From Polytrichum commune (Eukaryota; Streptophyta; Polytrichopsida; Polytrichales; Polytrichaceae): a DNA stretch of 64,000 bases. Where the stretch lies: positions 20,398,001 to 20,462,000 of the forward strand of contig OX485803.1 in the NCBI GenBank assembly GCA_950295325.1, written 5' to 3'. Numbering within the stretch: position 1 is the stretch's first letter; each line of letters begins with the position of its first letter. Shown here piece after piece: positions 24,556-36,561 of the stretch. Position numbers and translations under genes: made by a program. The notes beneath the pieces are model-generated. The model was not told where the DNA came from, did not search any database, and saw only the letters and a list, made by a program, of their open reading frames with translations.

Positions 24556-24871
24556 AAGGCCACGTTTCGACTACAGCGAAGAAGTGCACTGGTCAGTCGA
24601 GAGTTTCAGCCCAAGACAAGGTTGTTTGAGGCACTGGTTGGTGTGGCGGACGAGGTGGGGTAAGAGTAGAAGAAAGCGTAAGGGAGACGGAGCCTGAAGT
24701 CGGAGTTCTCCGAGGGCGAGTTTCTTGTTCGAGGGGTTGAGGTTGCCCAAGAAACTTGACCTCCGGAGAGCTTCCCTCGTAGAAAGTGTCGTCGTGTTGG
24801 CAACTTTGTCAAATTTTCATCCGTGCTTGAAGTTCTCCACTGGAGACGTTGTGGCTGTAGTGTAAGCCCCG
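24556..24871. mobile_element. Degenerate PIF/Harbinger-type MITE related to 26861-28079
   Basis: The left end 'aggccacgtttcgactacag' matches the Harbinger TIR at 26861. The block 'agcccaagacaaggttgtttg' matches its 'tgccaagacatggttatatg'. The right half follows the right half of that element and ends 'tgtagtgtaagcccc'. It is an internally deleted, diverged relative without coding sequence. Confidence 0.55.
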
Positions 24872-26860
24872 GGTGGTGAAGAACCCATTTCGTAGCTGAT
24901 CATATGGCTTCATTACCCTAAAATTCTTGACCGGTTTAATCACCTCTTTAGTGTAGTTTAATCACCAACCCTAATTGACCGAGACCAAAATGACCGGAAT
25001 GACATTATGTTATTTAGACTGGCTCGCAAGTTGTATTACTTAGCGCTAGGGTATGGACCCCTAGTGCCGGGAATTTCGGGTTTCTTAAGATAATAATTAG
25101 CCCGCTTGTGTTGGGCCACTTTCACAAATTTAATTATGATACTCAACTTGGAAATTGTTCATTCTACGAAGGTGGACTGGTGGGTGCACCACATCATTGA
25201 CCACATTTGTTTACCCTTAGATAAATTATCGGACTTATCCCCCACTGATGTGATGTTTTTGGGTCTGGTATCACGTCACCATCATATGACATGTAACATG
25301 ATGGACGCCAATGTAAAATCCCTGTGAGCCGATGTAAACGACTCTAACTCATTTTGGTCAATTTGGAGCATGTCGTAAAGTAGACCCATATTTTCTTCTG
25401 ATGCCTGCCCGTTCACACCAAAAACATCCACTCAAACAAATCATTGAATATTTCTTAATGACCTATACATCCCAAGGGCCAAAAGGAGACTTTTAGTTCC
25501 AAATAATTGGAGATTCATGCTCAAACATGTTACATAAGTTTATCTCAAAAAAACTTTCATTATTTGATTAAGTGTGGTATTAACAATGACGTGTTATGCC
25601 AATTAGGGTGGTCATTATGACTAATCATGTAACGCCAAGTTTCATATGAAGCCTCTCTAGTTGCCACCCACCGATTGCAAGACTGAACGTGTGTTGATGA
25701 CAAATAGTGTGGGTGACACTAAATAAGATGTTTAGTGTAGTGCATTTACCCTTAGACAAAAGCTATTGAAATGCCTATTGGCACCTTTGAAACATTGATC
25801 ATAGAATTTTCACGACCGATTATTTTTTAACATCTCATTCACTATTCGCATGCCCTTGGCATATCAAGAGACATCTGGACAATTTGATCACTTCAAAATC
25901 ATACCACAATCGCCATTTTTGACCACTCTATATATCCATTCAAAAACATTACATCCTGGGAAAAATCCTCTTTCCACTATGTCCCATGACCAAGGCTTTC
26001 AAAACATCACTTACAACCTCGTGTGGTCGTGGCTTCGAACTGCTGACCATGACCATGAGAAATTCTAGATCATTTTTTTCTCACGGGCCTTTGGTCACGT
26101 GTGCAATAAGGCTGTAAGTAACTTTAAAAAAAAAAAAAATCCCAATGAATAAGTGTGTTGAAGACAACTTTTCTACCATCTAGAGTTTATATGATTGGAT
26201 ACAATAAGCCAAAAGTGGTTGATGTCACCATGTCCACCTGGAATATATTAATATTTGACTCTCGACAATAACGGCAAAGTTGGAGGGTGTAGAATCCCGT
26301 AGTGAGCTCAGAGGAACTTTCGGAACTAAAGTGGTTGAGAAGCGGATGGAGCAAAGAGAGAGGTGACAAAATTGCACATGCATATGATGTCCTCGTGTTT
26401 TGGCATGCAATGCAAGGTTATGAGCAATAGCATACTTTTCCTTTTTGTTTATTACATTACTCAATAGTAGGCTCTTGCACCATGGGGTCAAGATTCCAGG
26501 GTATTATTATTATTATTATTATTTTGGAGATTTGTTTTTACAAAATGAACAATGTAGTGCTTGAGTATTGTTCATTATGCTGCATTGGATTGGCAAGTGG
26601 GAATTTGTGGGCTTGCAGTGATTAGAAATTTCCAAGAGTTTTTTTTGTTTTTTTTGTTTTTTGGGTGTGATGGTTTATTTCCTAGGGCTCACTTGTAGGG
26701 GGGGCTACTTGGTCACTGTCTTTGTGCGAGTTGTAGGGCCGAGATTTTTGGCTCATAGCTACTACCAACACAATTAAGTCCTTCTTCCTTTGGGCTAATG
26801 AGGTAGGCTAGCTAGGTAAGCCTTTCCCTGTTCAGAAAGGGAGCTTCCCCCATAAGCTTA
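24872..26860. other. Repeat-derived intergenic block
   Basis: No gene is seen. It contains a 'gacactaaataagatgtttagtgtag' motif of family N near 25715, a family G copy at 25979-26110 and an (ATT)n microsatellite near 26503-26523. Remaining open frames are short and unrecognised. Confidence 0.35.
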
Positions 26861-28079
26861 GGGCCGGTTTACACTACGGTGGAGAAGGCCTCCGGTCGGT
26901 CAAGAATGCTTTGCCAAGACATGGTTATATGAGGCAAATGGTGGATGTGCCGGAGAAGAATTAAAGGCAATAAAATATTTCTTAAGGAGTCTTGACCGGT
27001 TGAAGTCTAAACACCTAGAGGAGAAGTTTAGCAGAGAAGTCCACCGGTGAAGAGAAGTTCATCTAATGGTGAAGATTTTTTGTGATAAAAAACCATAATT
27101 CTCTACATTCACATTGTATCAAAAGATTTCAACAAGAATTGTGTTCATAAGAATTGTGTAATATAATGTTTAATTTTATTCAAAAGATAATGAAAATTGC
27201 CAAATTGCCAATTGTCAAGTTTGGCCCATGTAGGAAATAAATGTCTCCTTGGGTGTTTAAGAATGAAGAGGGGAAAACCCATACACATTGGACAAAGCAT
27301 TACTCTTTGGTATTATTTAAGACATGCTCTCCTCTTAATCATCCTCATCAATTTCTCTCTTCTTATCTTTGATCTTCAATCATGGATAATCGAAGAAGAG
27401 AGATTTTGTGCTCTCTTATGATCTTTATGGTTTTGAAGTATTTTATCGTTTCAACTATGGCGATATAAAAAACCATCATGTATCACCATAATGCTTCAAT
27501 TATGATGATGGCATATTTTTTTGTTTGGGAGCAAAGAGAGGGTGGTGTGGAAATTTGACCGACCAAGTGGATATGTGTCACAATTTCTTGGATCATATAA
27601 TGCAAAAATGTTCAAAGATCGTGTACGGGTGAGTAAGCCTACTTTTTTTTATTTATGTCATTTGCTTGGACCCATGCTGAGCAAGAAAGATACAAAATTA
27701 AAACTTTGTATTCCAATAGAGTGTAGAATTTCTTTGACATTGCATCGATTGGCAACCGGTGATACTTTGCATACACTTGCCGATCTGAAATCTACGGTCC
27801 ATATATGTTTTTGAAAATTAATTTTTTATTGAGTTGGGCTTCTCTGGAGGAGGAGTTTCTTGTCCGGCCTCTTGAGGCCGGAGAAGCCCAACTCCAAAAA
27901 GTGCCGCCATGTAGGCGGCCATGTCATTTTATCATCCATGAGAAATGTTCACCACCATTGTTTTCTTCACCTAGTGTAAACACCCACTGGTCAAGAGTTG
28001 CATTTTCGACCAATCACAATTGAGAAATGCCCTTTTTTTCATGACCGGTGGACTTCTCCACCGTAGTGTAAACCGGCCC
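26861..28079 (+). mobile_element. PIF/Harbinger element, internally deleted, 1219 bp
   Basis: The ends are GGGCCGGTTTACACTACGGT and its exact complement 'accgtagtgtaaaccggccc'. TTA flanks both sides (26858-26860 and 28080-28082), the target duplication typical of PIF/Harbinger. It carries the N-terminal part of a HARBI1-type transposase at 27521-27814 and lacks the catalytic DDE domain. A further TIR-like end ('agtgtaaactcggcctta') at about 33340-33358 suggests another relative. Confidence 0.85.
27521..27814 (+). pseudogene. Truncated HARBI1-like transposase (N-terminal fragment)
   Basis: The 97-codon frame contains VSKPTFFYLCHLLGPML, then KKDTKLKLCIPIECRISL and LHRLATGDTLHTLADL. This is the order found before the DDE domain in Harbinger transposases (helix-turn-helix 'RLATGD..RTLA' block). 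It stops right after the block, at the deletion inside the element. It cannot be catalytic. Confidence 0.8.
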
Positions 28080-28082
28080 TTA

Positions 28083-30491
28083 GTAATGTTATGTTCCAAG
28101 AGGCAGCTTTATAACATTACTTGGGTCAATGTTTACAACACCTACAAAGGGGAGGGCATGGGAAAGGTGAGATGTCACTTACTGTTGTACAACATACAAC
28201 ATAAACTTCAACACTTCCATTTCTAGCCATATATGTGCCAATTTTTAATTATGAGCCCTTTGCCTCGCTTGGGTTGAGAATATTAGATTATTATGGAATG
28301 AGAGCCAGCATTGTAGTTTGAATTGTCAAGCATAGTGTAGTCCCCACGTAGTCACACTTATTCCCAACATTGTGGTGAGTTTGGTTGCTTTGAGCGATAT
28401 GATTTATGTACCAATTATCTCATTTACTTGGTAAGTAAATTTAAAAGTCTTAAATTTAACATCTCTCCATGATGGTCATGCACATCATTTATTCCCCTTG
28501 TATTTTGACATGCAACATGACACACTGAGATTTGAGAATAATCAACTACGACTCTTCTTTTATTCCAAGAGCCAAGTTGAGCATGAGAATGTGGTCCCTT
28601 GGTAGTCACACGTTATTTGGCAACACCTTGGTGAGTTTTGGTACTTGGAGTGATTTAATTTTGTGTGTAGAATCATCTCATGTAGAGTCAAAGTAAATCC
28701 AAAAGCCATGTGACTAAAACGGATTGAACCATTCCTCAATTTCTTACATGATTTTTAGGTCAAAATACTTCACAAGCCATTACGATTGTATTTGAGCATC
28801 TGATTATGCTACCCAACTTCATCATGCCCCACATTTTGCATGGGATATAGTTATTCTTGAATAGTTAGTACGACTTTGCCTAAACCCTCAATATTGTGAG
28901 GACGGGGATCACAAGTGACATGCCACACTTGCTTGTGATACCTTATATATAGTTTGATAAATTATAAAACTGGAAAATCTATGGCCCTACTCGTATCTAT
29001 GTTGGAGCCTCCACTCACTTATTATGTCACGGTGTTCTACACGGAGGGCTTGTTGTGTGTGCACATAGGTCAACGTGCTATTCCTCCAAGTTTGACTTTT
29101 ATTTTAGTATCCAAAATCATGTGACATATGCTTGGCGTCCACTTAGACCCAAACCCTGAATTCTAGATATTTGTAATAGGTCACAAAACTAAAATAAGTG
29201 CACCTACCCTAATGGATCACCTTGTCTCACATACATTGTATATTAAACGTGACCCTATTGTGGGCACTTCCAACTCCACATACAATTTCTATTGTTGAAT
29301 ATTGTGATTTTTGTATAGATTCCGAATCCACTTTGCATCATCTAATCCAATGAGATGATCAACATAGAAATTGAATCACTTTAAGTGGCCTAAACTCACC
29401 AAAGTGTACTAGTGAATGGGTGCAAAGCTACCTTTATATACACATCTCCAGTCATGAGAATATACACTTATTCTGTGAGTGATAATTGGAGTTCCGCAAT
29501 TTAGCACAACACTGACAATGTAGTCGCCATAATTTGACCTCCATTCATCTAGACTTTGTGATTAGCAATCCCAAATCCTTTGGCTTCTTGAATGATTTAC
29601 CATCATAAATTGCAATATATGTTAGAGGGAGTGTTTCACCTAGCCTATCACTTGGTCGATCTCTTTGCCTCAAATGCCTAAAGGACTTGAAATGGGATCC
29701 TCCACTTCAAAGGAATAGGATTTGATCAAAGAATGATGAATTATTCAATTACTACAATCTTGATTACAAATATGCATAAGTCTTTATCCTCTATGCTGCA
29801 TGAAAGTTCACTTCTTACAAGACATTTTGATAGTTTTACCACTTGAAGAACAATATATAGTTTCCAAGGGGATTCAAGTGTGTCCCTAACACAATTGAGA
29901 ATGGAACATGAAATAGTAGCATGGTTATCCCCAAGTCAATGAGACTTTTTGTTGGGAGTAGGTTCATCCCCTACGGTTTTCAGTTGATTGCTTTGCATGC
30001 AATGTCATTCATTTATTTTCACTTGTGGTGCATGGTTGGAGGTGGTGTTTGAATTTGAATGAGAGCAACCTATTTTGGTTCATTGAGGTCAACCTTATTT
30101 TAGCACCTCTTAACATGCACCAAAATGAGTTGAATGGTGACCCTCCACATATTAAAAGTAGAACGTGACTTCATTCAAACCTTTGAACACATACCAAACA
30201 CTCACCAAACATGGAAGGTCTCGTATGCAGAAGGACCAAATGTTGACCAATAGTCATGTTGAGGAAAAGGATATCAACTCTAAAGTGAGGAAAGAAAAAT
30301 TATTGTTTTTGTTGGATTAATGAGCCCGCTGCAATAGCTTATGCTTCAAATACACTAGACGAGTCTGATTGAGTTCATTCTCTTAACTAGACACTTTGTG
30401 ATTGAGTTGTATGCAGTTGGGTGTGGCTTCAAGAACGGACACCACAAACGACACATGTTTAAAAGAGATTGGATTGGTGGATGTTGAAAAT
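28083..30491. other. Repeat-derived block, no gene seen
   Basis: Two diverged direct copies of about 120 bp lie at roughly 28330-28450 and 28597-28715 (shared 'gtagtcacac...ttggtgagtttt'). A 'gtgaccctattgtgggca' segment near 29250 recurs near 21895. A family I copy is at 30030-30130. Open frames are short and lack motifs. Confidence 0.35.
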
Positions 30492-30697
30492 CAATGATTG
30501 GGGAGAACCGGCAGTTAGTCACAGATGAACCGGTTGAAGTCCAAGACTTCAGAAAAATTACCAATCACTTTAGAGAAATTTAGGGAATATACCTCAAACT
30601 AATATAGTCAAACCGAAGGATGTCAACATGTAACCATTTGGACTTGCAAACACTAGGATCTCAACCGATTATGCCCAAAAAATCTCCCCGATCACTG
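30492..30697 (+). mobile_element. hAT-type MITE family C, copy 1
   Basis: It begins 'caatgattggggagaacc' and ends 'ctccccgatcactg'. The body has the family order: 'agttagtcacagatgaaccg', 'tgtcaacatgtaacc', 'aggatctcaaccgatta'. It is about 206 bp, slightly shorter than the 226-bp full size. Flanks TTGAAAAT / CTGAGAAA are weakly similar. Confidence 0.75.
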
Positions 30698-30799
30698 CTG
30701 AGAAAATCTAATAACCATTCTAAACTTAATAGTGAACATGATGAAGGAACCCACACCAAATGACCATTTCACGAGCACGAGAATGTTGGACACTTTGAG

Positions 30800-31250
30800 T
30801 AATGAATAAGATGGCCATACGAGCTCCAAAACGTACGAGGGAAGTGGCGTCGAGCCGATCCCGATCGTGTGTTTCCATATCCGAGGAGGAAGTGGGCGGG
30901 GGGGGGGGGGGAGGTGGGGGAAAAGGTGATCATTTAAGTGAGGAAGCAAGTTCGAGGGTTGAAAGGGGGGAGAGTCGTGGCCTACTACTACTACAACACT
31001 AGTGAGGCAAGCAATGAAGGGGAATTGGCATGGCAGGGCATGGCAGGGATTGTCGTGGCTTTGTACACCTACAAGTACCCAACATGTACCCAGCGGGTGT
31101 CCTTTGGCCATCTTACTTAGGTGGATCTGATGCCACCTCGAGCCAGGCCATCAATGGATGTCCAAGGGCTTTCAAGAGTGCTCTCAAGCGAGTGAGTCTC
31201 CTGCATTCGAGTGATCAATCGTACACCTTCATCCCCCCCCCCCCCCCTTC
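30800..31250 (+). other. G/C-rich stretch with poly(G) and poly(C) runs
   Basis: It holds a 13-14-base G run at about 30898-30911 and a 15-base C run at 31233-31247. A 66-codon frame from 30802 (Arg/Ser-rich then polyglycine from the G run) has no recognised similarity. Confidence 0.3.
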
Positions 31251-31271
31251 TTCAATCTCCATCTTTACTCA

Positions 31272-31296
31272 AAAGAAGAAGAAGAAGAAGAAGAAG
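31272..31296 (+). repeat. (GAA)n microsatellite at the edge of a MITE
   Basis: About eight GAA units run directly into the left terminus of the family B element, where the expected TA duplication is missing. Confidence 0.85.
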
Positions 31297-31715
31297 GTAG
31301 AAATACCATAACCCGTGAAAATAAGGTGATTCGCATTGAAGATCTGGTCTGACAATCATGAGATAATTTTCCAAGATAGACGAGAAGGATTCATGAAGAA
31401 TGCAAGTTGTTTCATAATTTTCTGCCCTATGCAAAAAATGCTACAATTTTTCAAAATGGAAAGTTGTCCAATTCCCCACTTGTTCATTAGATTCTCCCTA
31501 CACCGAACACGGTAATATGCATTTCCATATAGGACATTGCCTAAATTGGTTACCTCATGAGTACATTGACACTTGAATTCCATTGGCTACACTAAGTGTG
31601 CACACATTGAAGTTGCCGCCAAGCCATAATCGGTTTTAGAAATGGCACTTCACCATTATGACGGCGGTCCAGTGCACGGCTAGAGGGTAGTTAACGGGTT
31701 ATGGTATTTTGACCT
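31295..31715 (+). mobile_element. TA-flanked MITE family B, copy 1 (421 bp)
   Basis: Ends are AGGTAGAAATACCATAACCC and the near-complement 'gggttatggtattttgacct'. The body is shared along its length with 33833-34448 and 58451-58873. No coding frame. The TA target duplication is not preserved here; the left end abuts a GAA repeat. Confidence 0.8.
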
Positions 31716-31724
31716 TGTCTCATC

Positions 31725-31749
31725 TAGGGTTTAGGGTTTAGTTTAGGGT
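31725..31749 (+). repeat. Short interstitial telomere-like repeat
   Basis: It reads 'tagggtttagggtttag' followed by 'tttaggg', about three units of the plant telomere motif TTTAGGG. It is too short to be a telomere; such telo-boxes occur in promoters and at repair junctions. Confidence 0.7.
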
Positions 31750-31780
31750 CCAAGTCGTCCAAAACACTCCTCAACTGGCT

Positions 31781-32017
31781 CAGTGATCGGGGAGATTTTT
31801 GGGCATTCATAATCAATTGAGATCCTAGTGTTGGCAAGTCCAACTGGTTACATGTTGATGACATCCTCCGGTTGTGCTATATTAATTTGAGGTATGTTCT
31901 ATAAGTTCCTTTAAAGTGATCGATAATTCTATCTTTTGAAGTCTTGAACTTCAACCGGTTATTTCTCAAACTCAACCGGTTCATTTGTAATCAACTGCCG
32001 ATTCTCCTTGATCATAG
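31781..32017 (-). mobile_element. hAT-type MITE family C, copy 2
   Basis: It starts CAGTGATCGGGGAGATTTTT and ends 'ctccttgatcatag', inverted relative to copy 1. Flanking 8-mers AACTGGCT (31773-31780) and AACCAGCC (32018-32025) match at five of eight positions, the differences being transitions. Confidence 0.75.
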
Positions 32018-32149
32018 AACCAGCCTCATTTCGGATTAAGATTGGACCCAAGTTCGATGTATATTGATTTCTCAAGCTAGGAGGAGTATATTCCTTGGGT
32101 TTAAAGTGCTCTTCAGGAGGATATATGTTGTTTGCTTGTCAAAAGCAAT

Positions 32150-32190
32150 ACCCCTCTCTCTCTCTCTCCTCCCCCCCCCCCCAAAAAAAT
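32150..32190 (+). repeat. CT repeat, poly(C) and poly(A) run
   Basis: Consecutive (CT)n, about twelve C and seven A. Low complexity only. Confidence 0.8.
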
Positions 32191-32572
32191 CAATCATGAT
32201 GGTCACCGGGAATGACATGTCTGACTTGGCTCTTTTTGTTGCAAGAATACTATACACCTATTGAAGCATCGGTGCAGACTGAGGCAGAGTTCGGGAAGTT
32301 TTTGAAGCCTTAGTGGCTAATTGCCGGTAGTTGCTATGAAGGGTCGGATTTTTTCCAATTTACATCGGCAACAGCCGGTCTTTTGTAAAATCAATCGGCC
32401 AATTGCTTATATTTTCATATTTTCATTGGTCAATATCCGATTAAATGGAATTCATATCGGCACTAATTGTTTAAAAAATGTATGAAAAGTTACTAGAAAT
32501 CATTTCTTAGTACAAATTCTTGAATAAGTGAAAAGAAAGGCATGTTCAAAACTTTAAATTTGAAGAGTTAAT

Positions 32573-32640
32573 ATCCTTGGCAGGAATTGAACCTAGCAAT
32601 GCCTTCACCGCTTGAAGGCCAAGGGTCCCCCAATTCTTCA
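32573..32640 (-). repeat. tRNA-like (pol III box A/B) remnant, Leu/Ser type
   Basis: On the minus strand a box B, GGTTCAATTCC (32583-32593), follows a box-A-like stretch reading 'ggccttcaagcggtgaaggc'. This recalls the 'GGCCGAGCGGTTAAGGC' region of Leu/Ser tRNAs. Acceptor-stem pairing is not convincing, so it is more likely a tRNA pseudogene or SINE head than a working tRNA. Confidence 0.4.
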
Positions 32641-33795
32641 TAGAAGCAATTGGATTTGGTCATGAAAAGGTTGTACAATCAAAAAGTTTAAGGTTTAGGG
32701 TACTTCCTCAAGTGCATCATCAGATGCCCCATACAAATAGTGCTCTGGATGCTTCCGGCTGAAATCCAGTAACTCACAAGAATCGGCTACATTTCCGGGA
32801 CATTTTTGGGTCCATCGGCTAATTGCCGGAGGATTGAAATTACAGTCGGATTGCCATCCGATGGTTGGAAATTGAGACTGGCCATGAGGGGAAATCCATC
32901 GGCTGATAATGAACTAGCCGTCGGTTTTCCCCGAACATAGGACTGAGGCTATTTATTTCGCTTAGCCATCTCCAGGCTATAACGGAAAGGATGGTCCCCA
33001 TTGATTTTTTAACCAACACATGAATCACCAACATATTCGAACTTTTGTTAACTTGTGCTAGCATCTCGCCTGGGGAGTTGCCAGCACAACCGAGCATCGC
33101 CTAGTGGTTGAAGAAAGTCATGGTGGAGGCTGCTAAATTGTGGCGAAAAAACCAACGACGACGCTCCATTCCATTAGCATCACTTCGCCATTCCATGTCT
33201 TGGACCTGAACCCTAGTTTGAACTTCTTAGGTCCAAGTTTTTCTTGTGCATGCTCAAGAGGTACTCTCTTGTTTGTATGCGATAATTCCATGTTTGGGCT
33301 CATCATATTAGTTTGGACGTTTCTTTGGTCTTGGACCCAGTGTAAACTCGGCCTTATCTAACCTAGATGAGAGACTCGAGACTCATGAGCACGTAAATCG
33401 TGTGACACTCAAGAGCCTAGTCATGGCATTTGGACTCGGGTTGTGGCAACACAGGAGTTCCCCTCATCTCCTCTCATGTCACCTCATCTCATGCGAATTG
33501 TCATGTCCTGGCAGCGATAATTATTGTACTGTAGGAAAGAAAGAGAGTTATGGAGTCTGTGGCTTTTGGAAACACTTTGAATAATTGGCCAGATAAAGAG
33601 CCAGAAGAGTAAATGGAAGGGGGCTACACAAAAATATAAAATAAAATAAATGTAATATAAAAGGAGTCAGTCTCCACAGGCAACTGGAAAGACTTGCACG
33701 CCACAGGCCGAGCGTGAGCTTCTGGAGCATGGGCTCACAATTGAATGTCTCCTCAATAATAAGTGCTTACACAATGCAGGTATCAATGAGACCCA
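32641..33795. other. Intergenic block, no gene recognised
   Basis: A run of 'atcggct'/'ccggca' motifs (32330-32930) hints at a repeat family with other copies elsewhere in the genome. A Harbinger-like TIR end lies near 33340-33358. No coding motif. Confidence 0.3.
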
Positions 33796-33803
33796 AGGGA
33801 AAG

Positions 33804-34654
33804 CAATGAACTAGCCGGAGAAGTGGGTGCTAAGGTAGAAATACCATAACCCGTGATAATAAGGTGATTTTTATCGCATCCAAGATCTGGTCTGACAATC
33901 ATGAGATAATTTTCCAAGATACATGAGAAGGATTCGTGAAGAATGCAAGTTGTTTCATATTTCTTTGCTCTATACAAAAAAAATATGCTACAATTCTCAA
34001 AGTGGAAAGTTGTCCAACTCCCTCCTCGTTCACTAGATTTTCCCTACATTGAACACGGTAATCCGCATTTCCATATGGAACATCGCCTAACCAGTTGGCT
34101 TATCCTGCCAAAAAAGAGTCCGATACCGTCGCCGCATGAATACGCGGCTTTTAACCAGTGAGGCCTGAAGGGCTGCGAAGAGGGCGAAGAGACTTAAAAA
34201 AAAGTATTTTTTCAGTTTCTTTTATCATTTTTTAGACAAAAAATTCTTGCGTGCACCAGAGAGCTCTTTTTGCTTGAATCGGTTACCTTATGAGTACATT
34301 AACACTTGACTCTCATTGGCTACACTAAGTGTACACGCATTGAAGTTGCCGCTGAGCCATGATCCGTTTTAGAAATGGCATTTCACCATTATGACGGCAG
34401 TCTAGTGCACGGCTAGAGGGTGGTTAACGGGTTATGGTGTTTCTACCTTAGTCACAGATGAACCGATTGTGTTTGAGAAATGACCGGTTAAAAATTTCAA
34501 GACTTCACGGAAATTACCCATCGTGTTAGAGGAATCTATAGAATATACCTCGCGTTATTGAAGAAATCTCGAAATGATGTCAACATGTAACCAATTGGAC
34601 TTGGAAACACTAGGATCTCAACCGACTATGCCCGAAAATCTCCCTTGGACACTA
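33804..34654 (+). mobile_element. hAT-type MITE family C, copy 3, split by a family B element
   Basis: The left stub 'caatgaactagccggagaag' (33804-33832) and the right body from 34449 ('tagtcacagatgaaccgatt' to 'ctcccttggacact') join into one family C element once 33833-34448 is removed. This shows that the family B insertion is the younger event. Confidence 0.7.
33833..34448 (+). mobile_element. TA-flanked MITE family B, copy 2, with about 190-bp insert
   Basis: Ends are AGGTAGAAATACCATAACCC and 'ggttatggtgtttctacct', with TA on both sides (33831-33832, 34449-34450). Compared with copies 1 and 3 (421-423 bp) it carries extra sequence at about 34091-34276 that starts 'ccagttggcttatcctgcc' and ends 'gagctctttttgcttg'. 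The insert contains a CCGC...GCGG hairpin and an A/T-rich half. Its origin is unknown. Confidence 0.8.
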
Positions 34655-35550
34655 AATCTTATATTGGTACCCAAGATGGAGACCACCTTCCAAATGATAG
34701 GTGTTATTCTTACCCTGAAGCTTGGTAAAACATGATCAGTGTAAGGGGAACGGTCTGCCATTCACATTGGTGAACGAAACACCAATACTATTTACTCCAT
34801 TTTGTTTCTGCTCAAGTTATTGGCATACATTACGAGGCAAATGGGTTCACATTCGCATCGATGTACGTTGCACCTATGTTTCTTTTTCATTTTTTTCATT
34901 TTTTTCTTTTGTTTTTGTATAAATGAATTGGAGTCCTGCAACATTCTAATTCGATTTCTTGTTCACTTACACCAATTCCTCCAAGGACTCACCAAAGTAA
35001 TAAGTATCACCTACTCTTCAAACATAATATGTGTATACCTACGGTTTGTGAGCCTTATGTCATTACTCTTTTTAATGAACACCTTTAGTTGAGTGGTATA
35101 TGGCAAGGCCTCTAGTCAAGATTGAACAAAAAAACTAAATAAAAAAATTCACCCTCCGGTCCCTCCCCTTTGGTAGGTGTTGTGAATTCTTTCACAGGTG
35201 GAAAGTGCCCACAATATGGCCACATACCTTATGTAAGTGAGCAATTTCTAGTCCAGATTGCTCCTTCATAAAATTGCCCGCGGTCTCTCCCCCACATCCT
35301 CATTGCACATTAAGCATGTGCAAATTGAGCATGCACCACTCCAAGCTGATTTTTAGCTCATCTCTTTTGGTGCGATCTATGATTTCCACATGAGATTTGA
35401 GTGGGTTGCAAGCAATGTAAGATTACCATGTGGCAGAATCACAAGAGTAAAAACCTTACCCCCCTCCCCAAAAAAACCCCCGTGAAACATGAAACCTTCT
35501 ATGATGATATCAAGCAATCACTATGGGGTTTGCATGATCTCACTATGAGG
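34655..35550. other. Intergenic block, no gene seen
   Basis: It is AT-rich with T-runs. The frame at 34802-35092 is Phe/Leu-rich low complexity. No motif recognised. Confidence 0.3.
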
Positions 35551-35552
35551 TA

Positions 35553-35783
35553 CTCCACTAAATATGATATTTAGTGTCACTAACTTTTTGAAATTATGAA
35601 ATAATATTTATTTATTTATTTATTGCATGTCTCGTATTTTACCAACAAATGTTAAATTGGTTGTTTAAACACTATAAAATATTAACAACTTTATTTGGTA
35701 AGAAATTACATCAATAGTAAAAATATATAGCACTGTGTAAATCCAAATAGTAAGTGACACTAAATATCACATTTAGTGTGGCT
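35553..35783. mobile_element. MITE family N, copy 1, with self-complementary ends
   Basis: The left terminus reads 'cactaaatatgatatttagtg' in 'ccactaa...gtcac', and the right reads 'gtgacactaaatatcacatt' then 'tagtg'. Each end is itself close to a palindrome and the two ends are inverted copies. The body is AT-rich without coding capacity. Confidence 0.55.
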
Positions 35784-36561
35784 TCTCATCCACTAGATAG
35801 TTAGTAAATTCATGAATTTGGATTTATATTTTATCATCATAGTATACCATAAAACCATCTAGTGGAAGAAAACAAAGATGGTGAGGGCAAACCTTTTAAG
35901 TTTTGGTTGTTCTAAGGTGAAGGGAATTGGACTTTGCCAGTGATGTTGAAGCTTTGGATAGAACATCACTACATTTGTTGGTTGCATGTGGAGTTTGGGA
36001 GGGGGGGGGGTGGGATTTGGCTATGAACCTTGTTGTCAAACATGTATGTGGTCTTCATCTCATGTACTCATGTTGAATATTGCATCAATGATTTTATTGA
36101 CCTTTCTATCTTGATATTTAAAAAATTTGAGTTAATTGTGCAATGTTTGAAAATATTGGTGTAAATTTGACACTCTCAGATCGACACCAACATAATCTTG
36201 CTATGTAAAAACTTTTGTTGGGCATTAATTCTTGTTCTCAATAAATAATTCAAGAACACTTCCATGTGGAGCATTTGTGGAGCAAGGTTGGGGGGGGGTC
36301 CAATATTTGATTATATATATTTATTAAAGTCACTTAGCGGTATTCGCCAACTATGTCAGCACAAGGAACTATTGCTTCAGACATGCCGATCCCTATAGTA
36401 AGTTCAGAGTATTGTGATACTGTTATACTAAAACGTGATAGAAACACCTCATTGGAGAACATTTTTGACTTTGAGGGCCACACAATTTAGCATAATTATA
36501 GTTCATTAAGAAAGGACTTAAAACTCAAAAAGTGTCTTGGCGTCCTTAGGACTTTCCATCT

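Noticed and set aside
30692-31111. 139-codon minus-strand frame
   Set aside because: Contains the translated poly(G/C) run and spans the end of a MITE, so a continuous protein is implausible.
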